Assembly: GCA_027493525.1 (NCBI GenBank)
Contig: JAOSKN010000001.1
Coordinates: 62,001-126,000 of the forward strand
Origin: Planctomycetota bacterium
GTDB taxonomy: Bacteria; Planctomycetota; SZUA-567; H5-PLA8
Direction: 5' to 3'
DNA length: 64,000 nt
This document shows, in pieces, positions 1-8,683 of this stretch (its first letter is position 1; each line of letters begins with the position of its first letter). The position numbers and the translations under genes are program-made. The notes under the pieces were generated by a model, which was given only the letters and a program-made list of their open reading frames with translations, made no database searches and was not told the origin of the DNA.

Positions 1-1765
1 CGCCGCCCGCCGCCGCGCGCCTCTCGTGCGCCGTGAGCCTCTTCGCCGCCGGCGCGCCGCAGGAGATCCGCGCCGGCAAGGTCCGCTTCAGCGTCGAGCT
101 GCGCTCCGAAGCGGGCGTGCTCGCTTTGAGCGCCCACGAACTCGAAGTCCGCGCGGGCGAAGTCCCTGATGGCTGGGCGGTCCTTGACGACTGGAAGCCC
201 GCCGCCGAAGGCGCGCCGGCGCGGATCGTCCTGCGCACGCAGTCCTTCGACGCCGAAGGCAGGGAGTTGCCGCCTTCCGACGCCCTGCCCGCGCCGCTGG
301 GTGTCCTGGCCGCGTGGGGCGCGCCCGTCGTCCACGCCGCCGATGCCCGCGCGAAGCCGCCGGGCATCTTCCTGATCGCCTTCGACACCTTGCGGGCAAA
401 CCGCCTCGGCTGCTACGGCTACGCCAAGCGCAAGACCTCTCCGGCCTTCGACGCGCTCGCCGCGAAGGGCTACCTCTTCGAGCGCTGCACCTCGCCGACC
501 TCCTGGACGCTCCCGGCCTTCCAGGCGCTGCTCACCGGCCTGCATCCCGCGCAACTGGGCTACGCGCAGGAGTCCCTACGCGACCCGACCGAGGAAAAAA
601 ATTCGCGATGCTCCGCTACGGGCGCGCCGAGAACCTCCCGCACTTGCTGCACAAGGAACGCCGCTGGCTCGCGCTGGCCGCCACGGGCGGGGGCATGCTC
701 GAGCCCTGGCAGCACAACTTCCTCAAAGGCTTCGCGCGGATCCTCTCCAACAAGAGCCTCGATCCGGTGGGCCGCGGCGACGGGCGCTTCACCCAGGCGC
801 AAATCAACGCGCTCTGGCTGCGCGAGGGCGTCGCGGAGTTCCCCGCCGCGCCGCTCTTCGGCTTCTACCACACCTACGAGCCGCACGCGCCTTACCACGA
901 CGCGCGTTTTGCGGAGGGCCTGCCCCGCGGGCGCGTGGCCGTCCCCTTCAACGAAGGCAATTACCTCGCCGGCGGGCAGAAGGCTCTCACCGCCGACTAC
1001 AGCGCGGAGGAGCAGGCCTTCATCGGGGCGCTCTACGACGGCGACGTCGCGGCGAGCGACGCGGCCCTGGACGAGTTGCTCCGCCTCCCCGGCGGCGGCA
1101 GCCTGCTCGACCGCGGCTGGCTCATCGTCACCTCCGACCATGGCGAGGAGTTCTGGGACCACGGCGGGATGAGCCACGGGCATTCCCTGTACGAGGAATT
1201 GCTCCACGTCCCGCTGCTCATCGTCCCGCCCGGCGGCCTCGAAACGGGCGTGCGCATTGCCGAGCCCGTCAGCCTGCTCGACCTCTTCCCCACCGCCTGC
1301 GAACTGGCCGGCCTCGCGCCTCCGCCCAACCTGCTCGGCCGCAGCCTCAAGCCGCTCCTGAGTCCCGACGCCGAGGCGCGCGCGAAGGTCCAGCTCCCCG
1401 CCCCGCCCGGCCTCTTCGTTCATTGCGCCACGTACCACGGCCCCACGCGCTGGGCGATCCGGCGCGGGAACTGGAAGTACATCCTCTCGCTGGACGTCGA
1501 GACCTGGAAGAAGGACGAGGCCAACCGGCGCATGCTCCGGCTGGAGCCCGAGGAGCTGTACGACCTGGCCCTTGACCCGCGCGAAGAAAAGAACCTGATC
1601 GCCGAAAAGGAGTGCGCCGAAGTTCGTAAACAACTGGCCGACGCGCTGGCCCTGCTCCGCGCGACCGTGCTGAAGCCGCTGGAACTCTCGCCCGACCGGC
1701 AGGCGGTGCAGCCGCCGCCCCTGGACCCGGCGCTGCTGGAGCAGTTGAAGAAACTCGGATATTGA
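1..1765 (+). CDS. Sulfatase-fold (alkaline phosphatase superfamily) hydrolase, 5'-truncated and frameshifted
   Basis: The reading frame is open to the left edge, so the true start lies outside the window; GTG at 33 is probably internal. The N-terminal ~115 residues have no clear domain. The hydrolase core begins at IFLIAFDTLRANRLGCYGY, continues through TSPTSWTLPAFQALLTG, and carries the metal-site motif VTSDHGEEFWDHGG near the middle. The C-terminal part (YDLALDPREEKNLI) is typical of sulfatases. The canonical formylglycine motif C/S-x-P-x-R is absent; Thr/Ser-Trp-Thr-x-Pro occupies the nucleophile loop, so a phosphatase or phosphodiesterase activity is as likely as a sulfatase. The frame changes at a run of seven A (595-601); one extra A restores a continuous protein to the stop at 1765. 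The M48 gene follows 10 bases downstream, suggesting co-transcription. Substrate unknown. Confidence 0.8.
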
Positions 1766-1775
1766 GGGCCCGTAC

Positions 1776-2771
1776 ATGCCCGAGTCCACGCCCCCGACCG
1801 CGAGCCTGGCCCTGGAGCATTTCCAGCATCCCGAGGACGAGGCCAGTTTCCTGAACCTCAAGGCCATCGCATGGCTCTCGAAATTCTCTCAATCCTTCGT
1901 GATGGCCGACGTGGAGCGCGACCTGCGCCTGCTGAGCCTCGCCGACCACGTGCTCCTGCGCCGCGGCGACCGCCCCGCGCTGCACGAGGCCCTGGACCGC
2001 GCGCTGGCCGCGCTGGAGTTCCCGCACCGCCCCGAAGTCTTCCTCGAGTGCAACCCCGTCCCGCACAGCTACGCCTTCGGCGAGACTCAGCCGCTACTCG
2101 TCGTCACTTCCGGCCTGCTGGGGCTCCTCGACGAGGACGAGCAGGCCGCGGTGATCGCGCACGAGGTCGGGCACCTCAAGTGCGGGCACACCTTCTATCA
2201 GATGGTCGCGCAGAGCTTCTCCTCGCTGAGCCAGCTCGCCGGCGCGGTGCCCCTGGTCGGCGCGGTCTCCTTCGGCGCGCGCGTGCCGCTCTACGACTGG
2301 TACCGCAAGGCCGACCTGAGCGCCGACCGCGCCGCGCTCCTGGCCGCCGGCGAGCCCAAGGTTCTCGTCCGCGCCATCGCCAAGCTCGCCGGCGGCTTCG
2401 CGCAGGCCGTCACCGAGGCCGGGCTGGTCGAGCAGGCCGAGCTCTTCGAAAGACGCTGCGAGGAACTTCGCGGCGGCTCGCTTCGCGACCGCGCCACGTA
2501 CTACCTCTCCACCGTCTTCATTCAGAACTTCCTGCGCACGCAGCCCTACCCCGCCGTCCGCGTGCGGGAACTCCTGCGCTGGGCCGGGAGCGAGCACTTC
2601 AATGCGCTGAAACGCCGCGACTTCGAGGCCGCGCTGCGCTGCCGCTTGAAGGAACGCGAAGACCCGGAGCAGCAGGAGCAGGAGAGCTGGAGCGTCTCGC
2701 AGCTCTGGACGGATTTCGTGGGCTTCTTCGGCGGCGAAGAAGAGGCGCGGGCGCCGGATCGGGAACGCTGA
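1776..2771 (+). CDS. M48-family zinc metalloprotease, soluble
   Basis: This 331-residue protein carries the zincin motif H129-E-V-G-H133 inside AAVIAHEVGHLKCGHTFYQM. A second conserved block, YRKADLSADRAALLA, sits where M48 peptidases place the third zinc ligand (normally Glu in E-x-x-A-D); here the corresponding position reads Asp (D-L-S-A-D), a conservative change worth noting. I see no clear signal peptide and no confident transmembrane helix, so it is probably cytoplasmic, unlike HtpX. The segment preceding the zinc site (LLVVTSGLLGLLDEDEQ) matches the family pattern in which the enzyme reports a surface-exposed substrate-binding strand. It starts at ATG 1776, ten bases after the hydrolase stop. 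Physiological substrate is unknown; M48 members usually work in protein quality control. Confidence 0.82.
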   Translation: MPESTPPTASLALEHFQHPEDEASFLNLKAIAWLSKFSQSFVMADVERDLRLLSLADHVLLRRGDRPALHEALDRALAALEFPHRPEVFLECNPVPHSYAFGETQPLLVVTSGLLGLLDEDEQAAVIAHEVGHLKCGHTFYQMVAQSFSSLSQLAGAVPLVGAVSFGARVPLYDWYRKADLSADRAALLAAGEPKVLVRAIAKLAGGFAQAVTEAGLVEQAELFERRCEELRGGSLRDRATYYLSTVFIQNFLRTQPYPAVRVRELLRWAGSEHFNALKRRDFEAALRCRLKEREDPEQQEQESWSVSQLWTDFVGFFGGEEEARAPDRER

Positions 2772-2780
2772 ACCCTCGCT

Positions 2781-3566
2781 TCACGCCGGAACCGGGTCCG
2801 GCAGGATATGCCGCCGCTCGGGGCGCAGCCGCGGCCTGAGCGACTCGACATACTTCTGGCGCTTGTTGACGCTGGCCATGTTGGCGCGGATTTCGAATCC
2901 TTTGGGCACGAACGTGGCGAAGAGCACCTTCCGCGGCTGCGTCCCGGTGCAGTTGGAGGCCCCGTGGACGGTCGAGGTGGTGCAGGCCGTGAGCTGGCCC
3001 TTGCGCGCCAGCAGCGGCACGGGCGCTGCGTAGTCCAGGCGCGGGAGGTGTTCGAAGTTCTGCGGGTTGTCGATGTACTCGGGACGGCGGTCCATCGCGG
3101 CGGCGATCTGCCGGTGGCTCCCGGGCCGGTACATCAGCGGCGCGCGGTCGGGCGTCACGTCCGTCAGCCAGACCAGGCAACTGCAGACCATCCGCCGTGG
3201 GACGGCGTCCAGGTCCGTCGTGGCGTATTTGATGTCCACGTGCTCCCAGAAGCGAAACGCTTCGCCGGGTTGCGGGTAGGTTTTCGCGATCGCGGTGGCG
3301 AAGAAGTCCACCGCCTCCGCGCCCAGGATGCGCCGGGCCACCTGCTCCAGGAACGGGTGCTGGATCAGCTCCAGCAACGCGGGCTCGTGGTAATCGTTGC
3401 TGCGCTGCACGCGGAAGGCGTTATCGCCGCGCGCGGGATCGGGAATATAGGGGCAGAGCCGATCGAGTTCCGCCGCGGCCGCCTCGACCAAGTCCTCCGT
3501 GAAGGGCGTATCGAGCGTGACGGCTCCTTCACGCGCGAACCGGTCGATTTGCATTGCGCTCAGCAT
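2781..3566 (-). CDS. Phytanoyl-CoA dioxygenase (PhyH) family Fe(II)/2-oxoglutarate oxygenase
   Basis: A 261-residue PhyH-type oxygenase. The facial triad is visible as H-x-D in FWEHVDIKYATTDLD and a distal His in TSTVHGASNCTGTQPRK; the Arg shortly after it is the expected 2-oxoglutarate carboxylate ligand. MYRPGSHR is the usual PhyH strand-turn. I chose ATG 3566 because AAGGAG lies six bases upstream; an in-frame ATG at 3587 lacks such a site. It is preceded on the same strand by a second PhyH gene (3610-4424), and the pair is divergent from an AraC regulator, so the two oxygenases probably form an operon under its control. It ends only 9 bases from the convergent M48 gene. Substrate unknown; PhyH enzymes hydroxylate diverse small molecules, and planctomycetes carry many paralogues. 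Confidence 0.82.
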   Translation of the reverse strand: MLSAMQIDRFAREGAVTLDTPFTEDLVEAAAAELDRLCPYIPDPARGDNAFRVQRSNDYHEPALLELIQHPFLEQVARRILGAEAVDFFATAIAKTYPQPGEAFRFWEHVDIKYATTDLDAVPRRMVCSCLVWLTDVTPDRAPLMYRPGSHRQIAAAMDRRPEYIDNPQNFEHLPRLDYAAPVPLLARKGQLTACTTSTVHGASNCTGTQPRKVLFATFVPKGFEIRANMASVNKRQKYVESLRPRLRPERRHILPDPVPA

Positions 3567-3609
3567 GGTTTTCTCCTTGTGCTTCATTCTCGCGCGCGCC
3601 AGTGCCGGC

Positions 3610-4424
3610 CTACGTCGCCGCGCAGACCTCGCGCGCCCAGCGCGGCGAACCGCCCGCGCGCCAGGCCTTCCACCACGCCTCGTACTGCGGCGTGAAGACC
3701 GCGTCGTGCAGCGTCGCGCGCTTCTTGTAAGGCACGTAATTGCCGATGTGCCAGCCGATGGGCCGATAAAGCGCGAAGTCGCCGGCGTGGAGCTTGAACT
3801 GCACGGCGCCGGGCATGCCCTGCGCGTACGCCAGGCATGCGCGCTCGCGCGCGACGGCTTCCGCCCCGCTCGCCTCGCCCTTCGCGCCGGCCTGGCCCAG
3901 CGCCTGCGCGGCGGCCAGTTCCCCGGCAGGTCGCGCATGCGCAGGTGGCTTCCCGGCACGAACCAGGTGCAGTCGTCGTCGTAGAGCGGGCAGTTGGCCT
4001 GGTTCACCGAGTTCCAATCCAGCATCAGCGCGTGGAACTCCTCCTCGGGCAGGCGCGAGGACTCCAGCGTCATGTCGCGGTGCCATTTCGTGCAGTACGG
4101 CGTCCGCTCGGGCTCCAGAAAAACCCCCACCACGTCCGCGTGTCCCAGGCAGTGCTCGGGCGAAAGGAGCGCGCGCAGTGCTTCATTCAGCTCCGGCAGT
4201 TGCGCGTAGTCGCGGAAGGGACGCAGGTCGAGTTCGCCTTCGTACTTCCCGATCGGCTGGAGCCGCTGCGTCTGCGCGCCTTTCTCGCGCCGCGCGATCC
4301 GCACGGCCTTCTCGCACTCGCGCCGCAGATCCGCGAGCAGCGCCGGCGGCAGAATGCCCCGGAAGACGACGAAACCCTGGCGGTAGAAGTCGGCGATCTC
4401 CGGCTCGGTCAGGCGAAAGCCCAT
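3610..4424 (-). CDS. PhyH-family dioxygenase, one frame break
   Basis: About 271 residues when repaired. The N-terminal part begins MGFRLTEPEIADFYRQGFVV, a typical PhyH opening, and contains the iron-site H-x-D in TKWHRDMTLE. The frame then changes at a run of four C (3921-3924): one missing base converts DLPGELAAAQ into DLPGNWPPRR. The continuation in the next frame contains LHAGDFALYRPIGWHIGNYVPYKKR, which supplies the distal His and the 2-oxoglutarate-binding basic residues. Start ATG 4424 has GGAAGG upstream. Without repair the frame runs on into the downstream PhyH gene, giving a spurious 569-residue fusion. It is the promoter-proximal gene of the PhyH pair facing the AraC gene at 4535. 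Function as an oxygenase is secure at family level only. Confidence 0.75.
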
Positions 4425-4466
4425 GGCGCGCCTTCCTTTCGGCCCTGCGGTCCCATGTACCTGCAC

Positions 4467-4487
4467 TTTTCCTGGTTGTTTGGAAAA
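4467..4487. promoter_or_regulatory. Inverted repeat TTTTCC-N9-GGAAAA between phyH and araC
   Basis: The 110-bp gap between the divergent PhyH and AraC genes is AT-rich against a GC-rich background. It holds a perfect six-base inverted repeat with a nine-base spacer (4467-4472 and 4482-4487). Its position suits an operator for the adjacent AraC protein or a shared promoter element. AraC proteins often bind direct repeats, so this assignment is an inference. Confidence 0.35.
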
Positions 4488-4534
4488 CATACCTCACGAA
4501 ATTGGGTTGAATTCCGGTCATTTTCCCGATTAGC

Positions 4535-5383
4535 ATGGATAAAATAGGGACCGTGCGTATGCCCCAAGGCCCTGAACTCCAGGTCGTCTTCCACGCCCGC
4601 TACCGGCGCTACAAGGAGACCCCGGGCCGCGGGCGGCACGAGGACCACCTCATCAGCCTCCTCGTCCACGGCCGCGGCCGCTACACCTACGGAAACCTGG
4701 AGGTGGACATCGACTCGCCGCGCATCAGTTTCCTCCCGGCCGGCTGCGACGACGTCAACGAACTGCGCGGGCCGGTCGAAGCCTGGTGGGCCGGCTTTCG
4801 CTGGCCCGGGTTCGAGACGGGTCTCTGCGGCAAGGGGCTCGTGCAGGCAAGCTGGAACGGCCGGCAGGTCCAGACGCCGGTCTTCAAGCTCCTCGACGCT
4901 CGCGGCGTCGCGCGCTTTGTCGAGCGTTACCGTACGCTTCGCGCGGCGCGGGAGCGCCAGGACCTGGCCGGCGCGTTTCAGGCCCAGGCCGGCCTTTACG
5001 AACTCTTCCAGGCCTTTCTCGAATTGCCCTACGATCCGGCCGCGCTGAACGAGCACCGCGCGCTCAGCCGCTTTCGCGACCTGCTCGAGCAGCAGGCCTG
5101 CCGCCCTGTCGGCATCGAGGCGCTCGCCGCGCGCGCGGGGGGCTCGGCCGACCACCTCCGCGACCTCTTCCGCGCCCGCTATGGGCTTCGCCCGGTCGAG
5201 TTCCGCACCCAGTTGCGCCTGGAGAAAGCCAAGCAACTCCTTGTTGAATCTACGCTTAACATCAAAGAGGTGGCCCACGAGACCGGCTATCCCGACCCGC
5301 TCTACTTCTCACGTGTCTTTCACCGCCGCTTTGGCTACACGCCCAGCGAAATGGTCCGCCGATACCGCCTTTCCAGGCGCTAA
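4535..5383 (+). CDS. AraC-family transcriptional regulator
   Basis: A 282-residue regulator with a cupin-like N-terminal sensing domain (residues ~10-130; HEDHLISLLVHGRGRYTYGN is the characteristic strand region) and a C-terminal double helix-turn-helix. The second HTH is well conserved: LNIKEVAHETGYPDPLYFSR followed by VFHRRFGYTPSEMVRRYR. The N-terminal domain resembles those of sugar-responsive AraC proteins (RhaS/XylR type). It starts at ATG 4535; an in-frame ATG at 4559 is an alternative because neither has a strong ribosome-binding site. The gene is divergent from two PhyH oxygenases and probably controls them in response to their substrate, which cannot be named from sequence. Confidence 0.85.
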   Translation: MDKIGTVRMPQGPELQVVFHARYRRYKETPGRGRHEDHLISLLVHGRGRYTYGNLEVDIDSPRISFLPAGCDDVNELRGPVEAWWAGFRWPGFETGLCGKGLVQASWNGRQVQTPVFKLLDARGVARFVERYRTLRAARERQDLAGAFQAQAGLYELFQAFLELPYDPAALNEHRALSRFRDLLEQQACRPVGIEALAARAGGSADHLRDLFRARYGLRPVEFRTQLRLEKAKQLLVESTLNIKEVAHETGYPDPLYFSRVFHRRFGYTPSEMVRRYRLSRR

Positions 5384-5410
5384 CTTCCCTTTTCATTGAG
5401 ACTTAGAATT

Positions 5411-5446
5411 AAAGCCTCACACGCGCGCCAGCCCTGCGGCTTTTAA
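5411..5446 (+). terminator. Possible terminator downstream of araC
   Basis: AAAGCC (5411-5416) pairs with GGCTTT (5438-5443), followed by one more T, 28 bases after the AraC stop. The loop is about 21 bases and GC-rich, and the T run is short, so this is a weak candidate. The rest of the 5384-5603 gap shows nothing else I recognise. Confidence 0.25.
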
Positions 5447-5603
5447 CCTCTGTACTTTGCACGTAGTTGCCGGTAGGACATGGACTTGTAAGCGGAAAGC
5501 TGCTAGGGGATGGAGGCCCAATTTCCAGCATCCTTGAGCGACATGCGGCGTCTCATATCGGGTGATTGAACTTCTGAACTCATGAACGCTTTTTTCGGCG
5601 ACG

Positions 5604-7442
5604 GTGCCCCAGACCCAGGAATCCCCCTCGCGGTGGCCGATTCTGGCCCTGGCGGCGATGCTGTTCCATTTTCTTCTGCTCCTGATCCAAATGCCCTGGA
5701 GCGAGTTGAAGCTCGATTCGCCGCGCTCGATCCGCGTGTCCTTCGAGCCGCCTTCCGCGCCGGCGACGCCGCCAGCGGAGACCGTCCCCGACGAACTCCT
5801 GCGGATGGAGCCGAAGACTCCCACGGACCCGACCGCGCCGCCTCTGGACCGGCCGCCCTCCGCGCTCCCGCCGCAGCCGCAAGCCGAACCTTCGAAGGAA
5901 GAAGAGGAACCGGCCGCGCCGCTCTCGCCCGACGAGAAGGCCAAGCCGGAACTCGAGGAACTCAAGACCTCGCCGCAGTTCCCCAGGGAGATCCCGCCGC
6001 GCGAGCCCGCGCCGCCCATCCCCGAGCCGGCCGCGGCGGGGCTCGAACGTATCAAGCCCACCACCAGCTTCGGCGGCGACGAGAACGCCCCAAAGCCGCC
6101 CGAGAAGGCCGAGTACCACAGCGACGTCAACAGCCACGCCGCGAACCCCGATCCGCAGCCGCACCTGCCTGAAGGCGATCCGTTCAACGCCAAGGGCGAG
6201 ACGAACGAGCTGGCCGAGTTCAAGCGCCCGGGCGAGCGCGAGGCCGATGAGGCCACCAAGGATCCGACCAAGGGTTCGGTCGCGCGCGAGGGCACGCCCA
6301 ACGCGGGGCTGCCGCTCACCGCGCCCGACGCGCCCAAGACCGAACCGCCCCCGCCCGAGCCCGCGCTGCCCCTGGCGCCCAAGCCCGACGAGCCCAAGCT
6401 CGCCGAGGTCAAGCCGCCGCTGCCGAGCGCCGTCGAGCCCGATGCCGCCGCGAAGCCGGACAAGGCCGAGGATTCCGCCTCCAAGCCCGCCGAGGCGCCA
6501 AAGGACAAACCCAAGCCCGAAGACGCCGTGAAGCCGGACAAATCCGATGAACCTGCCGCCAAGCCCGAAGCGCTCGAAACCCAGGCCGTCGGCGAGGGCA
6601 GCCGCCCGCGCGGCCGGATGGCGTGGTTCGGCCCGCCGACGAGGGGCAGGCCGGAGGGCGCACCGAGGACCTCGCGGGCGTGGGCCAGGCGAAGGACGGG
6701 ATCACGCTTCCCGAACTGGAGCCCAAGCCCGCCGAGCCCGTCGCTCTGAAGCCCGATGACGTGAAGCCGGCCGAGGCGACCAAGCGCCCTGAGGAGGCGA
6801 AGCAGGACGACCCGCGCCACGAATACAAGCTCGCGCTGGCCCCCGTCCCCGGCGAGAACGCCCCGCCCGTTCCGCCGCGCCCGGAGAGCGTCAAGCCCGA
6901 AGACCCCGAGGTCGCGCGCCTGCAGGAGTTGCTGAACGCGATGGCGCAGCCGACCGAGCGCGACCCCAAGCTCACCCCGGATAAGGTCGGGGTCGCCGAA
7001 CGGGAAGGGCAAAAGGGGCACGAGGGCGACGGGCGCGTCCAGGAAGGCCAGGCCGCCGGCGTCAGCGAGATGGTCACCGTCAACCTGGAATCCGCCGCGC
7101 GCCTGGAAGGCGAGCTGGCCTTTGCCTCCGAGAAGTCCGGAAGAGGTCGTCTACGTCAAGGAGTTCATGCGCCGCTTCAACGGCAAGTGGAAGGCCGAGA
7201 TGACCGCCGAGGCCGTCCGCCATACCCGCGTCGAGGTCGGCACCGTCACGCTCCTCGTCACGCTCAACCGCAACGGCACGCTGAAGGACGTCGTCGTGGA
7301 CAAGGTGACCAGCGGCATTTCGACGGAGAGCATCGCGATCTGCAAGCGCGCGGTGAAGCTCGCCTCCCCGCACCGGCCCTTCCCTTCGGCGATGGCCGAC
7401 CGCGAGTCGTGGTCCTTCCGCCTGAACCTGCTCTATCGCTGA
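5604..7442 (+). CDS. TonB-like energy-transducer protein, two frame breaks
   Basis: Repaired, this is a ~613-residue protein: a short cytoplasmic N-terminus, one transmembrane helix (WPILALAAMLFHFLLLLIQM, residues ~11-30), a very long Pro/Glu/Lys-rich periplasmic spacer (~400 residues), and a C-terminal TonB-type domain. In the latter, VGTVTLLVTLNRNGTLKDVV and AVKLASPHRPFP match the TonB beta-strand and helix pattern. The frame changes near a GGG at 6596-6598 (one base missing) and again at 7133-7134 (one A extra), returning to the original frame. The marked start is GTG 5604, but ATG 5582 could be the start if the T6 run at 5590-5595 has one T too many. TonB proteins pass proton-motive energy to outer-membrane receptors. 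The spacer is unusually long. No ExbB/ExbD gene lies nearby. Confidence 0.7.
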
Positions 7443-7458
7443 AGGTCGCGCCGCCCGG

Positions 7459-8610
7459 CTACCTGAGCCAGCGCTTGGGTGGTTCCTTGGCCAGAATCTC
7501 CAGGTAGGACTCGCGCTTCTGCTTCTCGAAGAAGGCGCGCTTCTTTTCCTTCACCAATTCCCCGAAGACCAGCACCGAGGCGCGTTCGAGCGCGTCCTCG
7601 AAGGCCTGCTTCTCCAGCGGCCGGTAGCCGTCGCGCTTGACGATCAGGAACGCGTCGGCCACCTCCTTCGGCTCGGAGAAGGCCCCGTCTTCCAGCCCCG
7701 CGGCGAGCTTCTCCTCGGCCGGGAAATGCCCGCTGGGCCAGCCGGTCGCGCCGTCCACCGTGAGCGCGCCGCCGTAGGCGTCGTGCGGCGGATCGTATTT
7801 CAGGCTCGCCGCGAGCTGCGCGAAGTCCACGCCCTCCACGAGCTTCTTGTGGATCAGCTTCGCGGCCTCCTCGGCGGCCTCGCGCGTCGTGAACTTCTCC
7901 TTCGGCACGCGGATGCGCCGCAGCTTCCAGGCGTCGGGGATCGTGAACTTGTCCTGGTGCGCGTCGTAATACTCCCGCGCCACGCGGGGCGAAACCGTGA
8001 TCGGGCCCAGGCTCTGGTACAGCACGTAGCGCCGGAACAGCTCCGAGCGCAGGTCGCGCTCCCACTCGTCGAAAGTGCGCCCCTTCCGCTCCAGCGCCGC
8101 GCGCAACTCCCCCTCGCCGCCGGCCTCCTCCACCATCTCCTTCTTCAGCTTGCGCAGCTCGTCGTCCTCCAGCCGCTTGTACCGCTCGACCACCCGCTCC
8201 GGCGCGACGCTCGGATGCGCCCGGCGCACCACCCCCGCGATGATCTCGTTGCGCAACTGCCGCCCCAACTGGTCCAGCAGCGCGTCCTGGATCAGCGTCT
8301 GGAGCGTCTCGTCCCAGGCCTTGCGGACCTCCTCGTTCCAGCGCTCGGGCTTCAGCTCCCCCTTCTGCACCTTGCCCAGCAGCAGGTCCACGGCGTCGGC
8401 GAAGCGCGACTCCACCTCGCGGATCCCGATCGCCTCGGTGTTGACCCGGATCGCCGTCTGGTTCTCGAAGACCGTGGGGTCCGGATCGGGCGGACGCAGC
8501 GGGTTCTCGGCGCAGGCGCAGGGGAGCGCCAGCAGCAGCGCGAGAAGCGGCATGCGCCCGATCGCGGCGGCATGGACGGCGGCGACGAGGAGGCCGGAGC
8601 AGCGCGTCAT
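7459..8610 (-). CDS. Exported parvulin-type peptidyl-prolyl isomerase (SurA/PpiD-like)
   Basis: A protein of about 383 residues with an N-terminal export signal (MPLLALLLALPCACA), a long helical SurA_N-like region (residues ~45-215, rich in R/E/K), and a C-terminal PPIase domain. The rotamase signature shows as EGVDFAQLAASLKYDPPHDA then GGAL, a hydrophobic FPAEEKLAAGLEDGAFSEP block, and AFLIVKRDGYRPL. I set the start at ATG 8610 because GAGGA precedes it; GTG 8613 and the internal ATG 8553, just ahead of the signal core, are alternatives. A Cys after the hydrophobic core raises the possibility of a lipoprotein, but the -1 Pro fits the lipobox poorly. It is likely a periplasmic chaperone for outer-membrane proteins. 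It runs parallel to, and downstream of, the AsmA-like gene, another envelope-biogenesis component. Confidence 0.78.
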   Translation of the reverse strand: MTRCSGLLVAAVHAAAIGRMPLLALLLALPCACAENPLRPPDPDPTVFENQTAIRVNTEAIGIREVESRFADAVDLLLGKVQKGELKPERWNEEVRKAWDETLQTLIQDALLDQLGRQLRNEIIAGVVRRAHPSVAPERVVERYKRLEDDELRKLKKEMVEEAGGEGELRAALERKGRTFDEWERDLRSELFRRYVLYQSLGPITVSPRVAREYYDAHQDKFTIPDAWKLRRIRVPKEKFTTREAAEEAAKLIHKKLVEGVDFAQLAASLKYDPPHDAYGGALTVDGATGWPSGHFPAEEKLAAGLEDGAFSEPKEVADAFLIVKRDGYRPLEKQAFEDALERASVLVFGELVKEKKRAFFEKQKRESYLEILAKEPPKRWLR

Positions 8611-8683
8611 CACCTGGTCCTCGACTTCGCTTCGCAGGGCGGCTCGCCCTCACTATCCCGGCGCCGCGCCGGGACTCAAGCCC

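Noticed and set aside
595..601. Programmed -1 frameshifting at the A7 run in the first gene
   Set aside because: A slippery A7 is possible, but there is no clear downstream stimulatory structure and similar breaks recur at G/C runs in unrelated genes, so sequence error is simpler.
2781..4490. A 569-residue two-domain PhyH fusion
   Set aside because: It results from the missing base at 3921-3924; the middle ~100 residues are Arg-rich nonsense, and the downstream gene has its own AAGGAG site and ATG.
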